The translations under genes and the position numbers were made by a program. The notes beneath the pieces are model-generated. The model had not been told where the DNA came from. It ran no database searches and was given only the letters and a program-made list of their open reading frames with translations. Shown piece after piece: positions 53,514 to 62,252 of a stretch of 64,000 bases of DNA (position 1 is the first letter of the stretch; each line of letters begins with the position of its first letter). The stretch comes from Natrinema salsiterrestre (GTDB taxonomy: Archaea > Halobacteriota > Halobacteria > Halobacteriales > Natrialbaceae). Location: the NCBI RefSeq assembly GCF_029502005.1, contig NZ_JAMQOT010000001.1:620001-684000 (forward strand), in the 5' to 3' direction.

Positions 53514-53775
53514 CGCAAGCGATTGACGACGCCCGATAGAGAAACGCTTTGGAAACGATTACGCGGTCGATGGGGAGTAATAAACCCGACCCGATTCAAT
53601 CAGTATACAACGAAGGTGTCCATGAGGCAGACAGGCGCTCGAGTTATCGGATTCGGACCGCGAGCAACACCCGCGGCGGTCAACAGCTATTTGCCCCCCA
53701 CGGACGAAATCGTATATAAACCGGTCTCTGTACGCGGCTCCCGCGTCACCGCCCCCTCCCGGGGACAGATCTCCC
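53514..53775. other. Intergenic region before dnaG
   Basis: No gene seen. It contains TATA-like material for dnaG (TATATAAAC at about 53713-53721, roughly 55-63 bases before the ATG) and the start of the minus-strand candidate at 53513. Confidence 0.45.
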
Positions 53776-55266
53776 ATGGAAGACACTTCGAAATACCTCA
53801 TTCACGCAACCGTCACGGCTGACGGGGTCGTCGAGCGGAGCGACGTCGTCGGCGCGATCTTCGGCCAGACCGAAGGCCTGCTCGGCGACGACCTCGATCT
53901 CCGCGATCTCCGCCAGTCCGGGAAAGTCGGCCGTATCGACGTCGAAATCGCAAGTACTGGCGGCCAGTCCCACGGCCAGGTCACCATCGCGACCAGCCTC
54001 GACAAAGTCGAAACCGCCACCCTCGCCGCCTCTCTCGAGACGATCACCCGCGTCGGTCCCTGTCGAGCCGACCTCGAGGTGGACGAGATCGAGGACGTCC
54101 GAGCGGCGAAGCGGAAGGAAGTCGTCGACCGCGCGAAGGAACTGCTCCGAACGGGGTTCGACGACACGATAATGTCCTCCGAAGAGATCCTCGCGGAGGT
54201 CCGCCAGCACGTCCGCGTCGAGGACATCACCGAGTACGAGGGACTGCCGGCCGGCCCTCGAGTCACGGACAGCGACGCCATCATCGTCGTCGAGGGCCGC
54301 TCCGACGTCCTCACCATGCTCAAGTACGGCATCAAGAACGCGATCGCGGTCGAAGGGACGAACGTCCCCGACGCGGTGGCCGAACTGACCCGTCACCGGA
54401 CGGTCACCGCCTTCCTCGACGGCGACCGCGGCGGCGACCTCATCCTCGAGGAGCTCGCCCAGGTCGGCGACATCGATTACGTCGCGTTCGCCCCCGCCGA
54501 CAACTCCGTGGAGGACTTAGACCACCACGAGCTGTTCGCCGCGCTTCGCAACAAGGTCCCCTACGAGACCGTCTCGGAGCTGAACGAACCGCGCGAGGCC
54601 GTCGCCGCGACGGACGGCAGTACGACGCCGGCACCGCCGCCGTCCGAGCCCAGAGCCGCCTCCCCCAAGACGATCGACGAGGAGCCCGAACAGTCCGACT
54701 CGGATTCGGACGGTGCGGAGGCGTCGACCGCCGACTCGAGGACGGAGCGCGTGGCGACTGAAACGGGTAGTACGGCCACGGCGGCCGAGTCCGGCGACGG
54801 ACACACGGCGAAAGCGAAGACCGAACGAGCGGACGCGACCGACGCGCAGTCACCGACCCGCTCCGCCGACGAGTTCGACGGGGAGTCGGCCGAGCACGAC
54901 GGCACCGCGTCGGAGCGACAGTCCGACGCCGCGGGAGACGCCGATCGCGGTCCCGAAACCGTCTACGGTCACGCGAACGCCATCATCAGAGACGGTACCG
55001 ACCGCGTTCGGTTCCTCGATGCGGACGCGGAGCCGATCGACGAGAGCGTCGCGTCCGACGCCGACGCCGCCCTCGAGTCCCTGGAGACGGTCCCGACGAC
55101 GGTCGTCCTGGACGACATTCTGGGCCAGCGGCTGCTCGATCTGGCGGCCGATCGCGGCGTCGACCGGATCATCGCCCGGTCCCTCGGGCAGTTCACCAAA
55201 CGGCCGACCGGCGTGCAGATCCACGCGGTCGACGATATCGCCGAGCGACCGCCGAACGCGGGCTGA
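53776..55266 (+). CDS. dnaG: Archaeal DnaG primase-like protein
   Basis: 496 residues. N-terminal archaeal DnaG domain from residue 1 (MEDTSKYLIHATVTADGVVE), then TOPRIM with SDAIIVVEGRSDVLTMLKY (about 165-183), acidic metal site TAFLDGDRGGDLILEEL (about 212-228). A low-complexity Ser/Ala/Asp/Glu linker (about 275-395) leads to a C-terminal domain (about 395-490) with YGHANAIIRDGTDRVRFLD. Archaeal DnaG is linked with the exosome (RNA processing) and has primase activity in vitro; in haloarchaea it is essential in most views. The linker is long even for haloarchaea. Confidence 0.96.
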   Translation: MEDTSKYLIHATVTADGVVERSDVVGAIFGQTEGLLGDDLDLRDLRQSGKVGRIDVEIASTGGQSHGQVTIATSLDKVETATLAASLETITRVGPCRADLEVDEIEDVRAAKRKEVVDRAKELLRTGFDDTIMSSEEILAEVRQHVRVEDITEYEGLPAGPRVTDSDAIIVVEGRSDVLTMLKYGIKNAIAVEGTNVPDAVAELTRHRTVTAFLDGDRGGDLILEELAQVGDIDYVAFAPADNSVEDLDHHELFAALRNKVPYETVSELNEPREAVAATDGSTTPAPPPSEPRAASPKTIDEEPEQSDSDSDGAEASTADSRTERVATETGSTATAAESGDGHTAKAKTERADATDAQSPTRSADEFDGESAEHDGTASERQSDAAGDADRGPETVYGHANAIIRDGTDRVRFLDADAEPIDESVASDADAALESLETVPTTVVLDDILGQRLLDLAADRGVDRIIARSLGQFTKRPTGVQIHAVDDIAERPPNAG

Positions 55267-55337
55267 GCGACGACCGATTCCCAGCGGCTGGTACCGGTCC
55301 GGGTCGTTGATATACGTTCGGTGCCGAGCGATTCCCA

Positions 55338-55541
55338 ATGACACCACCGCCAACGGCTGCGCTCGCGCTCCTCGGTGGCTGGGCACTGCTGACCCTCTGG
55401 GCGACGACGACCGTTGCCGCCGCGCAGTCGCGAGCCGACGATGATCTCGAGATCGCCGTCCCCGAACCGCAACGCGATCGATCGGACGACCGATCGACCA
55501 CTGATTCCTCGAGGGGATCCTTCTCCGCCGCGGACGACTGA
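55338..55541 (+). CDS. Possible small membrane protein
   Basis: 67 residues: an N-terminal hydrophobic helix (TAALALLGGWALLTLWATTTVAAA, about 6-28) and an acidic tail (DDDLEIAVPEPQRDRSDD). The codon use is normal. It lies 71 bases after dnaG, preceded by TTGATATACG (TATA-like, about 25-30 bases upstream). Too short for family assignment. Confidence 0.45.
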   Translation: MTPPPTAALALLGGWALLTLWATTTVAAAQSRADDDLEIAVPEPQRDRSDDRSTTDSSRGSFSAADD

Positions 55542-55557
55542 GCGGACGGCACCGCGC

Positions 55558-56538
55558 TCAGTCGGTCCGACGGCGTCGATCGACCGTCGACGGATCGATC
55601 CGGAACGCGTTCAGATTCGCGTCGACGAGCCGGTCCGTCGAACAGTCGGCGTTGACGACGATCGTCCGGCCGTCGCGCTCGAGTGACCCGGTGCGGACGG
55701 TGTCGACGCCGGTATCGGCGTCGTCGAGCGCGGCACGGACGCGATCGGTTGAGAGTCGATCCGGATCGCCGACGAGGCCGTATTGAAGGACAGTTCGGTC
55801 GCTCTCCTCGCGAACCGTCGCTCCCGCGCCGATCGCATCGACGGCGCCGACGAGGGGCGCGAACGGACTCGATTCCGCCGCGAGGACGGTCGACAGGACG
55901 TCGCTGCTCGCCGGACCGAGGGCGACCGCGGTGATCGCGTCGCCGTCGAGCACTCGCTCGAGGTGACGGGTTGCGGCGGGCGTGGTTCGGCGGTCGCGGC
56001 TCGTCGCGGTCGCCTCGCGAACGCCGAGACGGGCGTCGACGGTTTCGAGAGCGGTTCCGGGGCCGTACCCGAGAACGATAGTCGACCCTCGGTGTCCGAC
56101 CGCGACTCGTCCGTCGCCGGAGACGAACCGCTCGAAATTCGCCCGCGAACCGGCGGCCGCGAACGACCGCTCGCGGAGTTCGTACCGGATCGCATCGGCA
56201 TCGAACGAGCCCGTCGCGATCACCGTCCCCGCCACGAGTCGGTCGCCGGCGATTCCGCCGGTTCCCGTTACGGCGTCGATATCGGCGAGCGAGACGGCAC
56301 CGAGCCGCTGATCGAGGAGCCTAACGTACGGTTCGAGTCTCCCGGGAACCCCGGCAGCGCCGATCGCGGTCCGGTTTGCACTGACGGATAGTGTGGTCGG
56401 GGCGGAGACGGTCCTCGCGGGCCGTGCTCGCTTCCGTCGGGCAGACTGCGCAGTCCCTGCGAGCGAGCGACCGGCGAGCGCGATGCTTCCGGCGACCGCT
56501 CCCGTGATCGTTCGAACGATCGATCGTCTCGAGACCAT
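55558..56538 (-). CDS. Tat-exported protein of unknown function
   Basis: 326 residues. The start has a twin-arginine signal, SRRSIVRTITGAVAGSIAL, with a cleavable region near residue 30 (LAGTAQS). The body is alanine/valine/arginine-rich, beta-alpha, with few aromatic residues and no catalytic motif I can identify: for example GDRLVAGTVIATGSFDADAI and VSGDGRVAVGHRGSTIVLGY. It is exported or cell-wall bound. Only seen as an unnamed haloarchaeal protein. It lies downstream of the DUF92 gene on the same strand with about 115 bases between. Confidence 0.7.
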   Translation of the reverse strand: MVSRRSIVRTITGAVAGSIALAGRSLAGTAQSARRKRARPARTVSAPTTLSVSANRTAIGAAGVPGRLEPYVRLLDQRLGAVSLADIDAVTGTGGIAGDRLVAGTVIATGSFDADAIRYELRERSFAAAGSRANFERFVSGDGRVAVGHRGSTIVLGYGPGTALETVDARLGVREATATSRDRRTTPAATRHLERVLDGDAITAVALGPASSDVLSTVLAAESSPFAPLVGAVDAIGAGATVREESDRTVLQYGLVGDPDRLSTDRVRAALDDADTGVDTVRTGSLERDGRTIVVNADCSTDRLVDANLNAFRIDPSTVDRRRRTD

Positions 56539-56654
56539 AGGTTTCCATCTCGGTCGGTCGAATAAAAACCGGGTCGGCGTTTTCCGGTTCGGAAAGCGGC
56601 GATGGCGGCGGCGGAATCGCGATAGATCTCGGCGTACGTCGGAGAGCCGGTCGC

Positions 56655-57980
56655 TCAGCCCAGCATGGCAACCGACAGCACCAGTATCGCGCAGGCGAGC
56701 GCCCCCGACAGCGTGGCGAGGAAATTCACGCCCTGATTCCCCAGGAGAGAGCCCTCGAGCGTCGCGCCGAGCAGGCTGTCGACGGTCATTCCGACGACGC
56801 CGGCGGTGGCGATGATCGCCGCACCGACGAAGTCGACCGGCGGAAAGAGCCCGTACGCGATGCCGGCGACGACGCTCGCCCCGGCGATGCCGACGAGTTC
56901 GCCCTGCCAGGTGACGCCGCCGTCGGTCCCGGGATCGACCGGCTCGAGGGTCGTGATCAGTCGCGGCTGATCGAACACGCTGCCGATCTCGCTCGAGAGG
57001 GTGTCGCTCATCGCGGTCGCGATCGAGCCGGCGAAGGCGAAGAGGAACAGTTCGGGCTCGCGGGGCAGGAGGCCGGCGTCGCTGGCGGCGTAGCCGAGCA
57101 CTGCGACGAGCGCGACGGCGGCGTTCCCGAGGACGTTGCCGCTCCCGCGCGCGCCGTTGTTGTCCTCCGCGACGCCGAGGGCCTGCTTGCGGTCGTAGCG
57201 GAACTTCGTCGAGAGGCCGCCGATGGCGAAAAAGGACAGCAGGACGACGAACCAGCCGTAGCCGCCGAGGACGATGGTCAGCAGCCCGAGTAACACCCCA
57301 GTGAGCATCCCCGCGACGGAGGCCGTCTCGAGGGCGTACGACGCGTACCCGAACCCGACCGTGATCGCGAGTGCGAGGCCGACCTCGGTCGCACCGGTGG
57401 CCGGCTCGAGTTCCGCGAGCAGCCAGAGCAGGAGGCCGACCGAGAGGACGACGATCGGATCGTCCGACCGCAACAGCACGTCGCGGAGGAGCGCGGCGAG
57501 CAGTGCGCCGCTGGCGGCCAGGAAGACGAGCGTCGGCAGTATCGACGCGACGGCGGTCCCGAGGAGCCAGTGGGTGAGCACCTGTCCGACGACGGCCGCC
57601 GCGGTCGCCGCGAGGCAGAACCCGGCGACGCGGACGACCGAATCGTCCGTTCGCAGTCGGAGGAGTTGCTCGCCGAAGTTGCCGTAGCCGACGAGCAGTA
57701 TCGTCCCCACGAAGACGGCGACCGGCATCGACGCCGCGGTCGCCATGAGACCGAGGGCGACCCCCGCGAGGACGAAGGTGATGAGGCCGTAGAGCCGCGA
57801 GTCTTCGTAATCGCCGGGGTACGCGAGGAGATCGAAGACGGGGCCGTCGGTGACGACGTAGGCACCCAGCAGGACGACACCGGCGAGCGCGGCACCCACC
57901 CGGGGACCGAAGAGCGGAACGGCGAGCGAGAGCGTACAGAGGATCGCGAACACGCCGGCTCGCCGAACGGGTGCAGTCAC
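56655..57980 (-). CDS. DUF92 family integral membrane protein (candidate polyprenyl-phosphate kinase)
   Basis: 441 residues with about 13 hydrophobic helices, in two halves. The C-terminal half (about 215-441) has the DUF92 core: GGLSTKFRYDRKQALGVAED, RGSGNVLGNAAVALVAVLGY, AMSDTLSSEIGSVFDQPRL and GMTVDSLLGATLEGSLLGNQ. The plant and cyanobacterial relative VTE6 is a phytyl-phosphate kinase, so a CTP-dependent prenyl-phosphate kinase is the best functional guess. Next to two cis-prenyltransferase-type genes, a role in making the lipid carrier for glycosylation is likely. The N-terminal half is a second membrane module of unknown role. Divergent from the degenerate cis-prenyltransferase gene. 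Confidence 0.85.
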   Translation of the reverse strand: MTAPVRRAGVFAILCTLSLAVPLFGPRVGAALAGVVLLGAYVVTDGPVFDLLAYPGDYEDSRLYGLITFVLAGVALGLMATAASMPVAVFVGTILLVGYGNFGEQLLRLRTDDSVVRVAGFCLAATAAAVVGQVLTHWLLGTAVASILPTLVFLAASGALLAALLRDVLLRSDDPIVVLSVGLLLWLLAELEPATGATEVGLALAITVGFGYASYALETASVAGMLTGVLLGLLTIVLGGYGWFVVLLSFFAIGGLSTKFRYDRKQALGVAEDNNGARGSGNVLGNAAVALVAVLGYAASDAGLLPREPELFLFAFAGSIATAMSDTLSSEIGSVFDQPRLITTLEPVDPGTDGGVTWQGELVGIAGASVVAGIAYGLFPPVDFVGAAIIATAGVVGMTVDSLLGATLEGSLLGNQGVNFLATLSGALACAILVLSVAMLG

Positions 57981-58142
57981 GATTATCGATGCTTTTCTGT
58001 GGCGTTTACTTCAAGCTTCGTGAACCAGCCTCGAGCCGATTTTCACCACCTTCAGGCGATTGAAACGGTATTTTATCGTCTACGCCGGTGTCGAACGGTT
58101 GGACCCGTAACCGGTATACTGTCGGCCGGGAAAGTCACGAGC

Positions 58143-58748
58143 GTGGGACTGTACGAACGGTATCTGGCCCTCCGAATCCGCCGTCACGAGGCCGACCCGC
58201 CCGATCACGTCGCGCTCGTGATCACCGAGCGCGACCTGCTGGAACAGGGAGCCTACGAGACGCTCACCCGCTTTTTCGAGTGGGCCGTCGAGTACGCCTC
58301 ACAGATCACGGTCTACGTGAGCGTGCTCGACGCGGCGGCGGTGCCGCCCCTCCAGCGCGAACTCGAGACGATCGACGCGCCGCGGCCGATCGCCGTTCGC
58401 GGACCGGAGGACAGGGCGCGAGCCGACGCACCGATCCGGATCGGGATCGGTCTCGGCGGCAAACACGAGTTCACCAGCGCGGTCCAGACGCTCGCCGAAC
58501 GCGTCGATGCGGGCGAGCTCGACCCGGACGAGATCGACGACGAGCACGTCGAGGAGCACCTCGTCTTCCCGTCGGAGCCGGACCTGGTGATCAAGACCGG
58601 CGCGGAACGCCTCTCGGACTTCATGATCTGGCAGTCGGTCTACTCGGAGCTGTACTTCACCGACGTGAACTGGCGTGACTTCCGCAAGCGGGACTTTCTG
58701 CGTGCGGTTCGGGAATACTGCAATCGATCGCGACGGTACGGTCGCTAG
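58143..58748 (+). CDS. Degenerate cis-prenyltransferase homologue (predicted inactive subunit)
   Basis: 201 residues from a GTG. It aligns along its length with the neighbouring synthase, but catalytic residues are gone: HVALVITERDLLEQGAYETL replaces HVAVIQDGNRRYARRQGDDA (no DGN), and VIKTGAERLSDFMIWQSVYS replaces LIIRTGGDERTSNFLPWHAN. The dimer-forming end, FTDVNWRDFRKRDFLRAVREY, is kept. That pattern is what is known for the non-catalytic partner (Nus1/NgBR) of heteromeric cis-prenyltransferases in eukaryotes, and two-subunit enzymes have also been reported in Methanosarcina. Its stop shares the bases CTAG with the stop of the active synthase on the other strand. The function as a partner is inference. 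Confidence 0.85.
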   Translation: MGLYERYLALRIRRHEADPPDHVALVITERDLLEQGAYETLTRFFEWAVEYASQITVYVSVLDAAAVPPLQRELETIDAPRPIAVRGPEDRARADAPIRIGIGLGGKHEFTSAVQTLAERVDAGELDPDEIDDEHVEEHLVFPSEPDLVIKTGAERLSDFMIWQSVYSELYFTDVNWRDFRKRDFLRAVREYCNRSRRYGR

Positions 58749-59677
58749 TCGGCGATCCGGCTGCTCGAGTCGCCCGTCTCGAGCTCCTCGGCGTCGGGTC
58801 GTTCGGTCGACGGAAGCGAGTCGCGAAAGCGGTCGACGACCGAGCGGGCTTCGGCGAGCTCCGGTTCGCTGATGGCGCCCAGCAGGGCCAGCGCACGCCG
58901 CGCCCGCGTCCGCCGCCAGGATTCCTCGCGGTATTCGTACGTGCGGATTCCCCGGAGGAAGTCGGCTTTCGAGAACTCCGGCCAGTAGGGCGTACAGAAG
59001 AAGACGGCCGCTTCGTTGCCGTTCGCGTGCCAGGGGAGGAAGTTCGAGGTGCGCTCGTCGCCGCCGGTCCGAATGATGAGGTCGACGTCGCGCACCGGCT
59101 GATCGTACAGGCGGCGTTCGATGTCCTCGACGCCGATGTCGTCGGGCTCGAGATCGCCGTCAGCGACGCCTTCGGCGACCCCGCGGGTTGCGTTGAGGAG
59201 CCGCGACCGGCCGCCGTACGCGAGCGCGATGTTCAGGACGAACTGATCGTAGCCTCGAGTCCGGCGCTCGGCGTAGTCGACCGCATCCCGGACCCGCTCC
59301 GGGAGCATGTCGGTCTCGCCGATCGCGCGAATACAGACTTCGTTCTCGTGGACGCGATCGGCCTCCGCGAACTCGCGGAGTTTCTCGCAGAGGAGATCGA
59401 ACAGGGCCTCGTTTTCTTCCGCCGGGCGTTCGAAGTTCTCCGTCGAGAACGCGTACAGCGTCAGTTCCTCGACGCCGATGTCCTGACACCACTCGAGCAC
59501 GCGCTCGGTCGTCTGGGCACCGGCGCGGTGCCCGTCGTGTGCGTCGTCGCCCTGTCTCCGAGCGTACCGTCGGTTCCCGTCCTGAATCACCGCGACGTGG
59601 GTCGGTGCGCCGGAGATTTCCCTGGAGAGCAGGCGCTCGTATGCCGCGTCGACGCGCTGACGGAGCCACCGCTTCAT
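58745..59677 (-). CDS. uppS: Cis-prenyltransferase (undecaprenyl/dolichyl diphosphate synthase family)
   Basis: 310 residues. The signature HVAVIQDGNRRYARRQGDDA (about 27-46, catalytic Asp33), LTLYAFSTENFERP (about 72-85), LNIALAYGGRSRLLNAT, and the diphosphate-binding LIIRTGGDERTSNFLPWHAN (about 195-215) are all intact. It adds cis-isoprene units to make the polyprenyl carrier for protein glycosylation and lipid-linked intermediates. The final 45 residues are a haloarchaeal extension rich in Arg, Glu and Ser. ATG 59677 is clear (MKRWLRQRVDAAY). Partner candidate: the degenerate paralogue that meets it tail to tail. Confidence 0.95.
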   Translation of the reverse strand: MKRWLRQRVDAAYERLLSREISGAPTHVAVIQDGNRRYARRQGDDAHDGHRAGAQTTERVLEWCQDIGVEELTLYAFSTENFERPAEENEALFDLLCEKLREFAEADRVHENEVCIRAIGETDMLPERVRDAVDYAERRTRGYDQFVLNIALAYGGRSRLLNATRGVAEGVADGDLEPDDIGVEDIERRLYDQPVRDVDLIIRTGGDERTSNFLPWHANGNEAAVFFCTPYWPEFSKADFLRGIRTYEYREESWRRTRARRALALLGAISEPELAEARSVVDRFRDSLPSTERPDAEELETGDSSSRIAD

Positions 59678-59834
59678 TACTCGACGTAAAGTCAGCGGCG
59701 ACTATGTGTCTTGTGTGTGATGAAGTGCCATCGAAACGGAGCGGGGCGCTCCCGATGAATTCCCGTCGAACGACGGGTCGTGCGCGCTCTCGGAATCGTG
59801 ACGGCTATGAGTCCGGCGGTGCTCGAACCCGACA

Positions 59835-60254
59835 ATGGCAGACGCGAACTCCGACGCGCTCGACGAGGATCTCTACCAGCGCACCAAGGCACTGCTCGAG
59901 CCCGGCGACATCGCCCTCAACGGGGCGGTCGTCCACACCGACTACGACGGGCAGGAAGACATCAAGATGATGCAGGCGACGATCGACGTCGGCGACGTCA
60001 TCGCCGAGCACTCCGGGCACGACCCGACCGACTGCTACGTCTACTCGGGCAACGACGACCCCGACTTCTCCTCGAATCAGCATCAGGGCCTGACCCTCGA
60101 GGACGAGGAATTCGTCTGGGAGTGTCAGCAACTGCTCCGAGAGGGCAGCTTCGACATCGTCATCTACTACGAGGCGAGCGCGGACCACGAAGCGATTCTC
60201 GAGGACGTTCGGGAACTGGGCTTCGACGTGACCGGCGTCGAAGGGGAGGACTAG
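59835..60254 (+). CDS. DUF5778 family protein, haloarchaeal, unknown function
   Basis: 139 residues, acidic and soluble. It carries the features I associate with DUF5778: LYQRTKALLEPGDIALNGAV, HSGHDPTDCYVYSGNDDPDF and FVWECQQLLREGSFDIVIYY. The predicted fold is alpha/beta. Function unknown. It stands alone between uppS and the heme operon, and has its own start ATG 59835 with a CAAAGC-type leader that is not clearly a promoter. Confidence 0.82.
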   Translation: MADANSDALDEDLYQRTKALLEPGDIALNGAVVHTDYDGQEDIKMMQATIDVGDVIAEHSGHDPTDCYVYSGNDDPDFSSNQHQGLTLEDEEFVWECQQLLREGSFDIVIYYEASADHEAILEDVRELGFDVTGVEGED

Positions 60255-60466
60255 TTCGGACGCGGCGAGGGCTGTCGCTCCGTCCTCGTCCCGTCGGTAC
60301 CGCCCGGACGAGAACCGCTGTCGCCGCGTGAATCGGCGGGTAGACGATCGTCGACGGGGTTCAGCGGGATTCGCCGGGATTCGTCGGGGGCATTCGAGCG
60401 GACACCGGACGGCGTTCGGGAACCGTCTCCGGTCTGCTTATACTGTGGCAGTCCCGAGAGCCTCGT

Positions 60467-61567
60467 ATGAGCACGGACGTCGACCTCACGGAACGCGAGC
60501 GGGCGGTCGTCAACGCCTTTCAGGGCGGATTTCCCGTCGTGGAACGGCCGTTCGAGCCGGCCGCGGACGCCATGCGCGACCGCGGGGTCGACATCGACGC
60601 GTCGGAACTGCTCGAGATCGTTCGGGACCTCGACGAGCGGGGCGTCCTCTCCCGATTCGGGTCGCTCGTGAACGCCCAGGAGATCGGCGGCGCGGCGACG
60701 CTCGTCGCCATGCATGCCCCCGACGACCGGTTCGACGAGATCGTCGAGCGGGTCAACGACCGCCGCGAGGTGGCCCACAACTATGAGCGCGAACATCCGC
60801 ACCTGAACGTCTGGTTCGTCGTGAGCGTCGCCGACGGCGAGGCGCGAACCGCGAGCGACCGCATCGAGGAGGTACTGGCCGAAATCGAAGCCGAAACGGG
60901 ACAGGCAACGTACAACCTGCCCAAACAGCAGGAGTTCCGCGTCGAAGCCAAGTTCTACGTCGACGGGCCGTTCGACGGCGACGGGGACCCCGACGCCGCC
61001 GGAATCGACTGTACCGAACTCGGACCGGACGTCTCGCCGACCGACGAGTCCGCGCTCTCGCCGGCCGAACGGGACCTCGTCCTCGAGATCCAGGACGGCT
61101 TCCCCCCGACCGAAACGCCGTACGCGGACGTCGCCGAGGCGGTCGGGCGGGACGTCGAGTGGGTGCTCGAGACGATCGCCCGATTCGATCGCGAGGGGAA
61201 GATTCGGCGGATCGGCGTCGTGCCGAACCACTACGCGCTGGGCTACACGGAGAACGGAATGACGGTCTGGAACGTCCCGGACGAGGTCGTTCCCGAGGTC
61301 GGCCCCGACGTCGCCTCGCTGCCGTTCGTGACGCACTGTTACCGCCGGCCGCGCCACGAGGGGGTCTGGCCGTACAACTTCTTCGCGATGACCCACGGTC
61401 GCAGCGAAGCGGAGAGCCAGCGGCGCATCGAACGGGTTCGCGAGACCATGAGCGAGCACTGGGACGTGGCCGACGAGGACTGGGACTCGCTGTTTTCGAC
61501 GCAGATATTGAAGAAGACCGGGATTCGGCTGGCAGAGCGCGCCGACGCGAACACGAGAGAGCGGTGA
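60467..61567 (+). CDS. ahbAB: Siroheme decarboxylase, fused AhbA-AhbB
   Basis: 366 residues made of two Lrp/AsnC-like halves. Half one (about 5-170) starts LTERERAVVNAFQGGFPVVE and has RGVLSRFGSLVNAQEIGG and EVAHNYEREHPHLNVWFVVS. Half two (about 195-355) starts LSPAERDLVLEIQDGFPPTE and has EGKIRRIGVVPNHYALGYT and CYRRPRHEGVWPYNFFAMTH. The pattern of a wHTH plus RAM domain without a free DNA-binding role, with His/Asn/Trp-rich ends, marks the AhbA/AhbB pair that removes two acetate carboxyls from siroheme in the alternative heme pathway. Here the subunits are a single chain. The next gene makes the siroheme precursor. Confidence 0.9.
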   Translation: MSTDVDLTERERAVVNAFQGGFPVVERPFEPAADAMRDRGVDIDASELLEIVRDLDERGVLSRFGSLVNAQEIGGAATLVAMHAPDDRFDEIVERVNDRREVAHNYEREHPHLNVWFVVSVADGEARTASDRIEEVLAEIEAETGQATYNLPKQQEFRVEAKFYVDGPFDGDGDPDAAGIDCTELGPDVSPTDESALSPAERDLVLEIQDGFPPTETPYADVAEAVGRDVEWVLETIARFDREGKIRRIGVVPNHYALGYTENGMTVWNVPDEVVPEVGPDVASLPFVTHCYRRPRHEGVWPYNFFAMTHGRSEAESQRRIERVRETMSEHWDVADEDWDSLFSTQILKKTGIRLAERADANTRER

Positions 61568-61595
61568 CATCGGATAGTCGACTCGACCGACCACA

Positions 61596-62252
61596 ATGAT
61601 CCCACTACTGCACGATTTCACGGACGCGACGGTGCTCGTCGTCGGCGGCGGTCCGGTCGGAGCCCGGAAAGCGCGACGGTTCGCCCGCGAGGCGCAGGTC
61701 GTCGTCGTCAGCCCCGCCTTCGCAGATCGGGACTTCGGCGAGGCCGAACTGATTCGTGCCGCACCGACGGCCGACGAGGTCCCGGCGTGGCTCGAGCGAA
61801 CGACGCCCGCGCTGGTCGTCGCCGCGACGGACGACGAGGCGATCAACGAGGCCGTCGCCGATGCGGCCCGCGACCGAGGCGTCCTCGTCAATCGGGCGGA
61901 TCGGTCGGGGGAGCGCGAGGCCGACAGCGTCGTCGTTCCCGCAACCGTGCGCGAGGATCCGGTGACCGTCGCGGTCGCGACCGGCGGGACGGCACCCGCG
62001 CTGAGCAAGCATCTCCGGCAGGAACTCGAGGAGACGCTCGACGGGGCCGGCGAGATGGCACGGGTCTGTGCGGGACTTCGCGAGGAGCTCAAGGCGCGTG
62101 ACGTGGCGGTCGACCGACGCCGGGAGATCGTTACGGACGTCGTCAATTCTCCGGATGTTTGGACAGCTTTACGTACGGGTACTTCCAACTGTCCGCAAGT
62201 GATCGAGGACGTGCTCGGCGAGGAACTGGCAACCGAGGGGGATCAGCCGTGA
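61596..62252 (+). CDS. Precorrin-2 dehydrogenase / sirohydrochlorin ferrochelatase-type protein
   Basis: 218 residues. NAD-binding start TVLVVGGGPVGARKARRFAR (about 10-29), then VVVSPAFADRDFGEAELI, LVVAATDDEAINEAVADAAR and VNRADRSGEREADSVVVPAT. This is the CysG-N/Met8p/SirC fold that oxidises precorrin-2 to sirohydrochlorin, and may also insert iron. The C-terminal helix (MARVCAGLREELKARDVAVDRR) fits the family. Siroheme made from this feeds AhbA-AhbB. The start at ATG 61596 lies 28 bases after the decarboxylase stop; its own stop shares the A of TGATG with hemA, so the three genes are one operon. Confidence 0.94.
   Translation: MIPLLHDFTDATVLVVGGGPVGARKARRFAREAQVVVVSPAFADRDFGEAELIRAAPTADEVPAWLERTTPALVVAATDDEAINEAVADAARDRGVLVNRADRSGEREADSVVVPATVREDPVTVAVATGGTAPALSKHLRQELEETLDGAGEMARVCAGLREELKARDVAVDRRREIVTDVVNSPDVWTALRTGTSNCPQVIEDVLGEELATEGDQP

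Noticed and set aside
58143-58748. Calling the second cis-prenyltransferase an active synthase
   Set aside because: The DGN motif and the RTGGDxRxSNF stretch are replaced, so it was called a degenerate homologue instead.
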